Source of the DNA: Candidatus Brocadiaceae bacterium
GTDB lineage: Bacteria; Planctomycetota; Brocadiia; Brocadiales; Brocadiaceae
Assembly (NCBI GenBank): GCA_024653795.1
Contig: JANLHY010000148.1
Coordinates: 1-8,419, forward strand
Length of the DNA stretch: 8,419 nucleotides
Direction of reading: 5' to 3'
Made by a program: the position numbers and the translations under genes. A model generated the notes under the pieces. The model was not told the DNA's origin. It saw only the letters and a program-made list of their open reading frames with translations, and did not search any database. This document shows, in pieces, positions 1 through 6,349 of the stretch (positions within the stretch are counted from its first letter, which is position 1; each line of letters begins with the position of its first letter).

Positions 1-201
1 TTAAAAGCCATTCCATTTACTACGCTCTGTATAAGCTGCAAGGAAGAGGAGGAAAAGGAGTGCGGCGATAAGTCTGAGCAGACAAAATATGATTGGGAAA
101 GTACTATTGGCAGCTCAGAAAATGGAGAAATGGAAGAACTGGATAAAAAGTATATGGGAAGGAAAAGGATCGAATTCGAATTGGACGACAGCAAAAATTA
201 G
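1..201 (+). CDS. DksA/TraR-type C4 zinc-finger protein, C-terminal part (5' end outside window)
   Basis: This reading frame is open from the first base and stops with TAG at 199-201, leaving 66 residues. It begins LKAIPFTTLCISCKEE, which resembles the end of the DksA/TraR zinc finger, where a conserved 'L.AIP...C..C' segment supplies the second pair of zinc-binding cysteines (here residues 10 and 13). The first pair would lie outside the window. The roughly 50 residues after the finger are strongly charged and rich in Glu, Lys and Asp, and longer than the short tail of classical DksA. Family members act on RNA polymerase or are small regulators of unknown target. The acyl-CoA ligase begins 21 nt downstream on the same strand, so the two may be cotranscribed. 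Family assignment rests on one motif; a specific role cannot be given. Confidence 0.6.
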   Translation, partial: LKAIPFTTLCISCKEEEEKECGDKSEQTKYDWESTIGSSENGEMEELDKKYMGRKRIEFELDDSKN

Positions 202-222
202 TCTTTATACATATTTGGACTC

Positions 223-1671
223 ATGACACTGGTTGAAGCTTTCTTAAATACCTGCAAAAAACACGCCCATAAAACAGCCGTAATTGATCAAAATAGTGCA
301 GTTACCTATAACGATCTCCGATTAGAAGCGATAGGTAAAGCAGCCCGGCTATTATCGGAAAATACAGGAAGTCATATTGGGATACTCCTTCCCAATTGCA
401 AAGAATTTGTAACAACATTCTACGGGATACTGATGGCAGGGAAGATACCGGTTCCACTGAACTATCTGCTCTCACCAACCCAGTTGTTATATGTAATTCA
501 GAATGCAGGGATAGACACCGTCTTCACAAATAATCTGTTCAAGCCTCAACTTGGGACACACATCAGGCATGTCCTGTCTGTAGAAGAAAAAAGTTCTTGT
601 GCCGGAGTGGAAGAAAAGAAAATTAAGCCGGGGAATGAGGAGGAATTGGCAGCCTTACTGTATACATCGGGTACCAGTGCCAATCCCAAAGGGGTGATGC
701 TGTCTCATAGAAATTTCCTGAGCAACCTGGATGGGTGTGTACGTGCCTTCGAATTCACGGAAAAGGATACATTGCTTGGCGTCCTTCCACTCTTTCATAC
801 CTATGCATTAACGACTGCTCTGATATTGCCGGTTAATGTAGGCGCTACGATTGTCTATCTTGCACGGTTTTCTGGTCCGAAGGTATTGGAATTAATAGAG
901 AAATATAGGATTACGTCTTTGTTTGCCATTCCATCCATGTACAGAGTCCTTTTGAGAACTGCCGAGTCAGTCCAGCACGACCTGAGCACATTGAGACTTT
1001 GCACGTCGGGAGGAGAACCATTGCCGGGGGATGTTTTAGAGTCGTTTAATAAGACATTTCCTGTTCCATTAACAGAAGGATACGGATTGACTGAGGCTAC
1101 GGCGATAGTTTCAGTGAATCTTCCCAAAAAATGCAAGCCTGGCAGTATTGGCCCGCCACTGAGCAACCTTGAGGTAAAAATATTGAACGATGACGCTCAA
1201 AAACTGCCTTTAAACAAAGAGGGTGAGATATGTGTGAAGGGGCCCAACGTAATGAAGGGATATTACAAGTTACCCAAAGAGACTGCGGAAACTATTACAT
1301 CCGATGGCTGGCTGAAGACAGGCGATTACGGCAAACTGGACGACGAAGGATTTTTGTGGATTACCGGGAGAAAGAAGGAGTTAATCATCATCAGCGGTGA
1401 AAATGTATCACCAAATGAGATTGAACAGGTAATCAGCGGGCACGAGAAGATCTTTGAGGTCGCCGTTATTGGTGTGCCGGATAAGCTTCGCGGTGAGGCG
1501 CCAAAGGCATTCATAGCATTGCGTGAGTCCGCGACATGTACCGAAGAAGAGATCAGGAATTACTGTATGCTGCGTTTACCACACTACAAAGTCCCCAAAT
1601 ATTATGAATTCCTCAAGGAACTGCCACACGGCCCTACGGGCAAAGTGTTGAAAAGGGCATTGAAACAATAG
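223..1671 (+). CDS. AMP-forming acyl-CoA synthetase / long-chain fatty acid-CoA ligase-like protein
   Basis: This 482-residue member of the ANL adenylate-forming superfamily would activate a carboxylic acid with ATP to an acyl-AMP and then pass it to CoA or another carrier thiol. All core motifs are present: the Ser/Thr/Gly-rich loop YTSGTSANPKGVMLSH (147-162), EGYGLTEAT (285-293), the hinge-region TGDYG with the ribose-binding Asp (366-370), GRKKELIIISGENVSPNEIE (382-401), and a C-terminal PTGKVLKR with the presumed catalytic Lys at 474. The N-terminus (VEAF...HAHKTAVID...TYNDL) fits a normal family start, so ATG 223 is retained although no good Shine-Dalgarno precedes it; coupling to the upstream gene is possible. 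It is shorter than typical long-chain FadD proteins (about 550 residues). The acyl substrate cannot be read from sequence. Fatty-acid, aryl or acyl-carrier loading are all possible. Confidence 0.88.
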   Translation: MTLVEAFLNTCKKHAHKTAVIDQNSAVTYNDLRLEAIGKAARLLSENTGSHIGILLPNCKEFVTTFYGILMAGKIPVPLNYLLSPTQLLYVIQNAGIDTVFTNNLFKPQLGTHIRHVLSVEEKSSCAGVEEKKIKPGNEEELAALLYTSGTSANPKGVMLSHRNFLSNLDGCVRAFEFTEKDTLLGVLPLFHTYALTTALILPVNVGATIVYLARFSGPKVLELIEKYRITSLFAIPSMYRVLLRTAESVQHDLSTLRLCTSGGEPLPGDVLESFNKTFPVPLTEGYGLTEATAIVSVNLPKKCKPGSIGPPLSNLEVKILNDDAQKLPLNKEGEICVKGPNVMKGYYKLPKETAETITSDGWLKTGDYGKLDDEGFLWITGRKKELIIISGENVSPNEIEQVISGHEKIFEVAVIGVPDKLRGEAPKAFIALRESATCTEEEIRNYCMLRLPHYKVPKYYEFLKELPHGPTGKVLKRALKQ

Positions 1672-1876
1672 ATTATTCATTCCTTATTTGGAAAAGGTGA
1701 CCCTAAAGGGCAACAAAAACGTTACGTATATCTTATTGATGATATTCATCGCATTTTTACATCATAATTAAATCGGCAAACTTGTTTTAAAAGCCATAAC
1801 TTATTTTAATACAATATGTTAAGCATGACCAACAACCATATCGACAAAATTTTGTCGATGTTGAGGCGCTAAGCGC
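1672..1876. other. Convergent intergenic region between the acyl-CoA ligase and phoU
   Basis: No gene is seen here. The two flanking genes run towards each other. The only structures are a weak GATGA/TCATC hairpin followed by five T at 1738-1758, a 20-bp perfect palindrome at 1840-1859, and the start of the GGCGCT repeat that runs into the phoU stop codon. The middle is AT-rich with no convincing promoter. Confidence 0.6.
1840..1859. repeat. 20-bp perfect palindrome in the convergent region
   Basis: The two halves ATCGACAAAA and TTTTGTCGAT are exact reverse complements with no spacer. As RNA it could form a hairpin from either strand. As DNA it could be a dimer-protein site. It may serve as a bidirectional transcription end between the convergent genes, but it lacks the GC-rich stem and separate T-run of a textbook terminator. 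Confidence 0.6.
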
Positions 1877-1887
1877 CTAAGGCGCTT
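1864..1887 (-). repeat. Three-arm GGCGCT inverted repeat overlapping the phoU stop codon
   Basis: Three arms follow one another: AGGCGCT (1864-1870), AGCGCCT (1872-1878) and AGGCGCTT (1880-1887), each separated by one A. The middle arm can pair with either neighbour, giving two mutually exclusive hairpins. The last phoU codons and its stop (1877-1879) lie inside it. It may protect or end the phoU message. No T-run follows, so a simple intrinsic terminator is not supported. Confidence 0.55.
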
Positions 1888-2548
1888 CCAGGTTATAACC
1901 GCGGTGTTTAACGACCTTTGCTTTGACAATATATACGACTTCTTCAGCAATATTGGTGGAGTGGTCGGCAATTCTTTCCAGATGACGGGAAATCAGGATC
2001 AGGTGGACTGCCCGCGTTATATTTGCCGGGTCTTGCATCATATAAGTCAATAATTCGCGGAATATCTGGTCGTTCATGGCATCTACCGTAGAATCTCGCT
2101 GGTATACCGAACGGGCTAGCTCTGTATCCCGGTTCACAAAGGCGTCAATACTGTCCTTGACCATAGTCTGGGTAATTGTTGCCATCCTTGGAATATCAAT
2201 GAGTGGTTTCAGTTGTGGCTCCTGGCTGAGAGGAATCACACGTTCCGCAATGTTGACGGCGAGATCACCCATGCGCTCCAGGTTGTTGGTAATCTTGATT
2301 GATGATGTAATAAACCGGAGGTCGATAGCCAAAGGCTGTCGTAATGCCAGCAAATCGACACATTGTTTATCAATCTCCAATTCCAGGGCATCCACCTGTT
2401 CATCACTTTGCACAACGAGGCGCGCCAGTTCGCTATCTCTCTCGATTAGTGATTTCACAGCATTGGCAATGGCCGTCTCTACCATGGAAGCCATCTGGAT
2501 GAGATTTTTCCTAAGCGCCCCTAATTGTTGATCAAAATGTCTTTCCAT
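1877..2548 (-). CDS. phoU: Phosphate transport system regulatory protein PhoU
   Basis: This 223-residue PhoU links the Pst phosphate transporter to the PhoR/PhoB-type two-component system, keeping the Pho regulon off when phosphate is plentiful. It has the two-repeat helical layout of the family. Each repeat carries the metal-cluster motif E-x3-D-x3-N: ERMGDLAVNI at 91-100 and ERIADHSTNI at 191-200. I chose ATG 2546-2548 because the protein then opens MERHFDQQLGALRKNL, the usual PhoU start. A longer frame back to a TTG at 2575 adds nine residues that come from the neighbouring repeat element. The gene follows pstB on the same strand with a 118-bp gap, and the pair is probably expressed from the Pho-box promoter upstream of pstB. 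The stop codon is embedded in an inverted repeat. Confidence 0.93.
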   Translation of the reverse strand: MERHFDQQLGALRKNLIQMASMVETAIANAVKSLIERDSELARLVVQSDEQVDALELEIDKQCVDLLALRQPLAIDLRFITSSIKITNNLERMGDLAVNIAERVIPLSQEPQLKPLIDIPRMATITQTMVKDSIDAFVNRDTELARSVYQRDSTVDAMNDQIFRELLTYMMQDPANITRAVHLILISRHLERIADHSTNIAEEVVYIVKAKVVKHRGYNLEAP

Positions 2549-2557
2549 AAATAATTT

Positions 2558-2639
2558 AGCCACGAATGAACACAAATTTCAACGAATTAACGTTTATCTA
2601 TTTTTCTCTAGGCGTGACTATTCGTGTCAATTGGTGGCT
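2558..2639. repeat. Imperfect inverted-repeat element between pstB and phoU
   Basis: Arm one is AGCCACGAATGAACACAAAT (2558-2577). Arm two, ATTCGTGTCAATTGGTGGCT (2620-2639), pairs with it at 16 of 20 positions. The 42-bp centre is AT-rich. The words 'ACACGAAT' and 'AGCCACGAAT' resemble a class of dispersed short intergenic repeats seen in several environmental bacterial genomes. It occupies most of the 118-bp gap between two genes that are normally adjacent in a pst operon, so it looks like an insertion. Confidence 0.6.
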
Positions 2640-2666
2640 GAATAGTTACCAAATAGTGCCCCATAA

Positions 2667-3452
2667 TTATCCAAATCGCCCTGTGATGTAGTCTTCCGTA
2701 ACTTTCTTATCAGGGTTTGTAAATATCTCTGTAGTTATATTATACTCTATCAACTGCCCATTCAATAAAAATCCTGTATAATCCGAAATACGTGCCGCCT
2801 GCTGCATGTTATGGGTAACAATCGCTATCGTGTAATATTTTTTCAAATCCTCAATTAACTCTTCGATCCTTGCTGTTGCCGTTGGATCAAGCGAAGAACA
2901 GGGTTCATCCATCAGCAAGACTTCGGGGTCAACTGCCAGCGCACGCGCTATGCACAACCGTTGTTGTTGTCCCCCGGAAAGCCCAATCGCACTCTGATTC
3001 AACCGATCCTTGACCTCATTCCAGAGGGCTGACTTGGCCAAACTATATTCCACAATTTCATCCAATCGTTTTTTATTATTCACTCCGTATAGACGCGGAC
3101 CGAAGGCCACATTATCATAAATAGATTTGGGAAAGGGATTTGGTCTCTGGAATACCATACCCACGCGTCGCCTCAAATCTACGAGGTCGACATCGCGGTC
3201 GTATACGTTTTTATTATCCAACAAAACTTTTCCCTCTACCTGCACATCATTCGTAATCTCGGAGATGCGATTAATCGACTTAATCAAGGTTGATTTTCCA
3301 CAGCCAGACGGTCCTATGATTGCCGTAACTTTACACTCAAAGAATTTTATGAAAACATTGTCTATGGCCTTGTATTTCCCATAATAAAAGGTCAGACCCT
3401 CTAACTTTACCTTTGTTTTTTGTTGCCCTTTTATACCGTGTTCAACCTTCAT
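2667..3452 (-). CDS. pstB: Phosphate ABC transporter ATP-binding protein PstB
   Basis: This 261-residue cytoplasmic ATPase would power PstSCA phosphate import. Motifs in order: Walker A GPSGCGKST (47-55), Q-loop with the PstB-typical FQRPNPFPKSIYDNV (101-115), ABC signature LSGGQQQR (158-165), Walker B VLLMDEP (178-184) and the switch His at 214. The phosphate-type Q-loop and the segment around 'ALWNEVKDRL' separate it from other ABC ATPases. The ATG at 3450-3452 has an AGGAAG Shine-Dalgarno at 3461-3466 with 8-nt spacing. The N-terminus carries about 14 extra residues before the usual first strand. No pstS, pstC or pstA lies upstream; modC does instead. The partner permeases must be encoded elsewhere. 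Expression is probably from the Pho-box region at 3607-3646. Confidence 0.95.
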   Translation of the reverse strand: MKVEHGIKGQQKTKVKLEGLTFYYGKYKAIDNVFIKFFECKVTAIIGPSGCGKSTLIKSINRISEITNDVQVEGKVLLDNKNVYDRDVDLVDLRRRVGMVFQRPNPFPKSIYDNVAFGPRLYGVNNKKRLDEIVEYSLAKSALWNEVKDRLNQSAIGLSGGQQQRLCIARALAVDPEVLLMDEPCSSLDPTATARIEELIEDLKKYYTIAIVTHNMQQAARISDYTGFLLNGQLIEYNITTEIFTNPDKKVTEDYITGRFG

Positions 3453-3523
3453 CTCGAACGCTTCCTAAAATAAATACGGGAGATAATTGCGGAAAGATTT
3501 AAGAGGAATGTTATCGATGTATT

Positions 3524-3559
3524 TTATCAGGAAAAGCGCTTATATTCCTTCCTTGATAA
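3524..3559 (-). repeat. Inverted repeat in the pstB leader
   Basis: TTATCAGGAA (3524-3533) and TTCCTTGATAA (3549-3559) are complementary except for one bulged base, enclosing a 15-nt loop that contains the palindrome AAGCGCTT (3534-3541). If transcription begins near the Pho box, this hairpin lies in the 5' untranslated leader of pstB about 70 nt before the start codon. A regulatory role is unproven. Confidence 0.4.
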
Positions 3560-3606
3560 ATTCCTGTCCAGAAAATCATTTTAAACAAACCTTTTATCTC
3601 ATAATT

Positions 3607-3646
3607 ATTAAGGGAATATTAAGATTATGTTAAGATTGTGTTAAGA
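3607..3646 (-). promoter_or_regulatory. Pho box: four 11-bp-spaced direct repeats upstream of pstB
   Basis: On the minus strand four heptamers follow one another with exact 11-bp periodicity: TCTTAAC (3640-3646), TCTTAAC (3629-3635), TCTTAAT (3618-3624) and CCTTAAT (3607-3613). AT-rich 4-bp spacers separate them. This is the layout of PhoB/PhoP operators: 7 conserved bases plus 4, repeated on one helix face. The core resembles the CTTAAC-type Pho boxes described in cyanobacteria. The array points towards pstB, whose ATG is 154 nt further on. The first two repeats overlap the last codons and stop of modC (3630-3632). AT-rich sequence follows directly, but I cannot fix a -10 element. Confidence 0.72.
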
Positions 3647-4508
3647 CTTTAAATAAGATTACATCGGAAGATTTCGCGCCGATTACGACATCATCTCCCA
3701 CCTTTAAATTCAACCTATCAACCTCTTCTGTATCGATCAGGGTTTTAAAATACTGGTCATCGTGCAGGACAGTAACAGCGGCCATGATAGAATCAGATTC
3801 TATGTCAACCACCTTCCCTGCGATTTGGATACGGGTGCTTAATTTTTTCCCCAGGAAAACCTCTTCTGGTGTCCCCTGTTTTACAACCTTTCCGGACTCC
3901 AGCGCAACCACATAGTCTGCCAGTTTATAAACCTCAGTTACATCGTGAGTCACATAGAGGGTCGTTACCTGAAACTGTTTTATGATCCTTTTTAAGTCCT
4001 CCTGTAACTGCCTGCGTGTCTCCCAATCAAGGGCAGAAAGCGGTTCATCCAGGAGGAGGAGGTCTGGTTTTCTTGCAAGCGCCCGAATCAAAGCAACCCT
4101 TTGTTTTTGTCCCCCGGATAACTGAGCGGGATAATAGCTCTCATAGCCGGATAAACCTACAAGGGATATCAGATCTTTTAATTCATTCAATCGGTTTTTT
4201 CCCTTTATTCCGTAGGCAACATTTCTCTCCACCGTCAGGTGGGGAAACAAGGCAAAGTCCTGAAATACAAAGCCAATGGAACGCTGCTGCGGGGGAAGAT
4301 GAATTCTTTGCGCTTCGTCAAACCATACCTCTTTTCTATGAGAGACCATTCCTCCATCAGCCATTTCAAGACCGGAAATAATACGTAGGATACTTGATTT
4401 ACCAGCGCCAGAAGGCCCAAATAAGGCCGTTACCTTTCCGCGAGGGATCTCAAAGGTTACGTCCAGACTGAACTCTTTCCATGTTTTTTGAAGTGAAATA
4501 TTCAGCAC
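3630..4508 (-). CDS. modC: Molybdate ABC transporter ATP-binding protein ModC
   Basis: This 292-residue protein is the ATPase of the molybdate importer. Motifs: Walker A GPSGAGKSS (31-39), Q-loop FQDFALFPHL (82-91), signature LSGGQKQR (130-137), Walker B LLLLDEP (150-156), switch His 188 in VTHD, then a C-terminal TOBE/Mop-like oxyanion-binding region (about 225-290: KLSTRIQIAGKVV, LKVGDDVVIGAKSSDVIL). It is shorter than the E. coli type (about 350 residues) but the regulatory region is recognisable. The start is GTG at 4506-4508, one base after the modB stop codon, so translation is probably coupled to modB. A sulfate or tungstate specificity cannot be strictly excluded, but modE, Mop and modA nearby favour molybdate. 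Its last codons are shared with a Pho-box array serving pstB. Confidence 0.93.
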   Translation of the reverse strand: MLNISLQKTWKEFSLDVTFEIPRGKVTALFGPSGAGKSSILRIISGLEMADGGMVSHRKEVWFDEAQRIHLPPQQRSIGFVFQDFALFPHLTVERNVAYGIKGKNRLNELKDLISLVGLSGYESYYPAQLSGGQKQRVALIRALARKPDLLLLDEPLSALDWETRRQLQEDLKRIIKQFQVTTLYVTHDVTEVYKLADYVVALESGKVVKQGTPEEVFLGKKLSTRIQIAGKVVDIESDSIMAAVTVLHDDQYFKTLIDTEEVDRLNLKVGDDVVIGAKSSDVILFKVLTQS

Positions 4509-4509
4509 A

Positions 4510-5178
4510 TTAGATAGTCCGTATGAATCTTCTGTTAATAAAATAAACTATGGCAAGTATTATAAAAGAAAAAAATAGCAGTATCGCCGAATATATATTC
4601 GCGCTTCCATAATTCAACGATTGCACCTCGTCGTAAATGGCCACCGAGGCAACTTTCGTTATTCCCGGGATGTTTCCACCAATCATGAGCACGACCCCAA
4701 ATTCGCCCAGGGTGTGAGCAAAGGAAAGCACACAACCCGTAATAATACCCTGACGGGATAGGGGCAAAATAACAGAAAAGAAAGTATATAGATGAGACCG
4801 ACCCAATGACCACGAGGCTTCGAGTAATTTTCTGTCAACCCCTGCAAAAGCTGTCTGAAAAGGCTGCACGGCAAAGGGCAGACTATAAATGAGCGAGCCC
4901 AAAACAAGCCCTTCAAAGGAAAATGCAAGTGTCTTATTGAATGCAGCCTCATACCATCGGCCAATGAAGCTATTCCCTCCGGCAAACATAAGGAGATAAA
5001 AACCCAAAACAGTCGGTGGAAGGACGAGAGGCAGGGCTACCACGGACTCAACGAGAAACCTCCATCGTGCCTTTGAAAAAACAAGCCAATAGGCAAAGGG
5101 GATACCGATAACGAACAACAAGACCATGGTAACAAGGGAAAGTTTTAAAGATAAGAGAAGCGGCGCCGCAAAATTCAT
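4510..5178 (-). CDS. modB: Molybdate ABC transporter permease ModB
   Basis: This 222-residue inner-membrane permease would form the homodimeric channel of ModABC. About five hydrophobic spans are visible (roughly 9-34, 44-66, 86-108, 131-165 and 193-216). The cytoplasmic EAA coupling loop is clear: LEASWSLGRSHLYTFFSVILPLSRQGIITG, about residues 119-148. Family-typical segments include LPLVLPPTVLGFYLL (49-63) and FAHTLGEFGVVLMIGGNIPG (153-172). The length is normal. ATG 5176-5178 is preceded by AAGGAA with 10-nt spacing. That Shine-Dalgarno is inside a 12-bp palindrome (TTCCTTAAGGAA, 5189-5200). A 124-bp gap holding a repeat hairpin separates it from modA; modC follows after one base. Confidence 0.94.
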   Translation of the reverse strand: MNFAAPLLLSLKLSLVTMVLLFVIGIPFAYWLVFSKARWRFLVESVVALPLVLPPTVLGFYLLMFAGGNSFIGRWYEAAFNKTLAFSFEGLVLGSLIYSLPFAVQPFQTAFAGVDRKLLEASWSLGRSHLYTFFSVILPLSRQGIITGCVLSFAHTLGEFGVVLMIGGNIPGITKVASVAIYDEVQSLNYGSANIYSAILLFFSFIILAIVYFINRRFIRTI

Positions 5179-5235
5179 TTGATGTTAGTTCCTTAAGGAA
5201 AATATTTTGACCATTTTAAAACGAGAGAATGTAGC

Positions 5236-5254
5236 GCCGACCCTTGTGGTCGGC
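5236..5254. repeat. Hairpin in the modA-modB gap
   Basis: GCCGACC (5236-5242) and GGTCGGC (5248-5254) form a perfect 7-bp stem around a 5-nt loop. No T-run follows on the minus strand, so it does not look like an intrinsic terminator. It resembles another dispersed intergenic repeat and probably explains why modA and modB are not tightly packed. In the mRNA it might stabilise the upstream modA part. Confidence 0.5.
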
Positions 5255-5302
5255 ATTGGGTAGGGAATAAATCCCCGCGTTACAGATGAAGACTCGTTCA
5301 GA

Positions 5303-6064
5303 TTATGGTAAAATAAAGCCAAAAGCAGAAAGTATTTTTTTCCCATTCTTCCCTTGCGCAAACGCTAAAAAAGTCGTTACGCTTGATTTGTCTTTACCTC
5401 TTTGCAGCACGGTATACACCTGTTCCAGTCTGCTATACGATTCGGTGGGAATAATCAAATAACTTCCTCTATCGACCATACCAGGGGAAATTGACATGGA
5501 CATGGCAATTATTCCCGCATCAGCAGCACCTGTTTGGACAAACTGTGCCGTCTGTGAAATATTTTCACCAAAGACCAGTTTACCTTGAACCTTGTCCCAT
5601 AGTCCGTAATATCGAAGCGACTCCTCTGCTGCCCGGCCGTAAGGCGCATGTTTGGGGTTTGCAATAGCCAGTTTTTTTAACCCAGGTTCTAAAATTATGT
5701 TTAACCCTTTTTGGGGATTTAACGTTGACTTCTTGGGTATCCAAAGCACAATCCTCCCCACAGCGTAAAGTCTCTTCTGATCTTTTACTGCAAACCCTTC
5801 CTCTTCGAGAAGCGCTGGATAGGATGCATCCGCAGAGAAGAATATGTCATAAGGTGCGCCTTGTTTTATCTGCGCATAAAAATTACCCGATGAGCCATAA
5901 GAAACTTCTACCTTAACGCCGGGATGTGTCTTTTCAAAGTCATGACAAATCTTATTCATGGCAAAATTCAAATCAGAGGCTGCGGCAATGAGTATCTTTT
6001 CATCCGCCCTAACAATACCAGAAAACCATATCATCAAAAACATCACTACTGTGCATAGTCGCAA
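5303..6064 (-). CDS. modA: Molybdate ABC transporter periplasmic substrate-binding protein ModA
   Basis: This 253-residue protein would capture molybdate (or tungstate) in the periplasm and deliver it to ModB/ModC. From a TTG at 6062-6064 it opens with a short signal peptide (RLCTVVMFLMIWFSGIVRA), with probable cleavage before DEKILIAAASDL. Family landmarks: the ligand-contacting AAASDL (27-32), YGSSGNF (56-62), YDIFFSADA (72-80), ANPKHAPYGRAAEE (135-148) and a C-terminal QVYTVL segment. I chose the TTG because a GAGG lies 8 nt before it and the product has normal ModA length. ATG 6041-6043 is a possible later start. The frame is also open upstream to an ATG at 6373 that has a better Shine-Dalgarno; that 356-residue version carries about 103 residues translated from palindromic repeats (see separate entry). 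Confidence 0.9.
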   Translation of the reverse strand: MRLCTVVMFLMIWFSGIVRADEKILIAAASDLNFAMNKICHDFEKTHPGVKVEVSYGSSGNFYAQIKQGAPYDIFFSADASYPALLEEEGFAVKDQKRLYAVGRIVLWIPKKSTLNPQKGLNIILEPGLKKLAIANPKHAPYGRAAEESLRYYGLWDKVQGKLVFGENISQTAQFVQTGAADAGIIAMSMSISPGMVDRGSYLIIPTESYSRLEQVYTVLQRGKDKSSVTTFLAFAQGKNGKKILSAFGFILP

Positions 6065-6082
6065 CCATGTAACCTCACTCTT

Positions 6083-6104
6083 TCCCCTTCTTGCGAAGGA
6101 GGGA
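6083..6104. repeat. Short GC-rich repeat copy next to the modA signal peptide
   Basis: This is a partial, imperfect copy of the palindrome at 6120-6176: both share a core of the form CCCCT-CTT-CGAAGGAGGG. It lies about 20 bp before the TTG proposed for modA. Confidence 0.45.
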
Positions 6105-6119
6105 CATTGAAGAACTATT

Positions 6120-6176
6120 ATTTTACCTCCCCTTTGTCCCCTCCTTACGAAGGAGGGGATCGAGGGGTGGTAAAAT
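6120..6176. repeat. 57-bp imperfect palindrome
   Basis: The outer ends ATTTTACC (6120-6127) and GGTAAAAT (6169-6176) are exact reverse complements. Inside are CCCC/GGGG arms and a central CCCCTCCTT-ACG-AAGGAGGGG stem. As RNA or single-stranded DNA it would form one long hairpin. It belongs to a family of CCCC/GGGG palindromes repeated in this window. Confidence 0.7.
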
Positions 6177-6251
6177 CCTTGCCAAAAGAAGAAGTTTTTA
6201 TAGTGTAATACTTTCATTTGCGTAACAGTACACCCCCACCTAAACCTCCCC

Positions 6252-6292
6252 CCTCCCCCTTTATCCCCCTCAGTGAGGGGGACAGGGGGAGG
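6252..6292. repeat. 41-bp GC-rich palindrome, inverted copy of the 7395-7437 element
   Basis: The arms CCTCCCCCT-TATCCCCCTCA and GAGGGGGACAGGGGGAGG can pair. Its reverse complement matches the element at 7395-7437 almost base for base, including the asymmetric words CTGTCCCCC and GGGGGATAAAGGGGGAGG. The two copies are therefore the same element in opposite orientation. Confidence 0.75.
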
Positions 6293-6312
6293 AATACAAG
6301 GGAACAATGAGT

Positions 6313-6349
6313 ATTCCCCGCCCCTGGTGGGAGGGGTTAGGGGAGGGGG
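6313..6349. repeat. Third GC-rich palindrome with a G-quadruplex motif on the + strand
   Basis: It begins CCCCGCCCC and ends in four close G-runs at 6329-6349: GGG, GGGG, GGGG and GGGGG, with loops of A, TTA and A. This meets the usual four-tract G-quadruplex pattern with very short loops. The G-rich strand is the template strand for modA transcription. It lies just inside the open frame that starts at 6373. Confidence 0.65.

Noticed and set aside
855..1514. Minus-strand open frames inside the acyl-CoA ligase gene
   Set aside because: They lie antisense to a gene with all family motifs and show no recognisable domain or start signal.
1738..1758. Hairpin plus T-run as a terminator for the acyl-CoA ligase
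   Set aside because: The stem is only 5 bp and AT-rich, with three bases between the stem and five T; too weak to call.
2076..2531. 151-residue plus-strand open frame over phoU
   Set aside because: It is antisense to a well-conserved PhoU and its Ser/Arg-rich translation looks like a frame shadow.
4016..4381. Plus-strand open frame over modC
   Set aside because: It mirrors conserved ModC codons and has no family features.
6083..6349. GC-rich palindromes as intrinsic terminators between the Mop gene and modA
   Set aside because: None is followed by a T-run on the minus strand, and related copies occur elsewhere, so a repeat family fits better.
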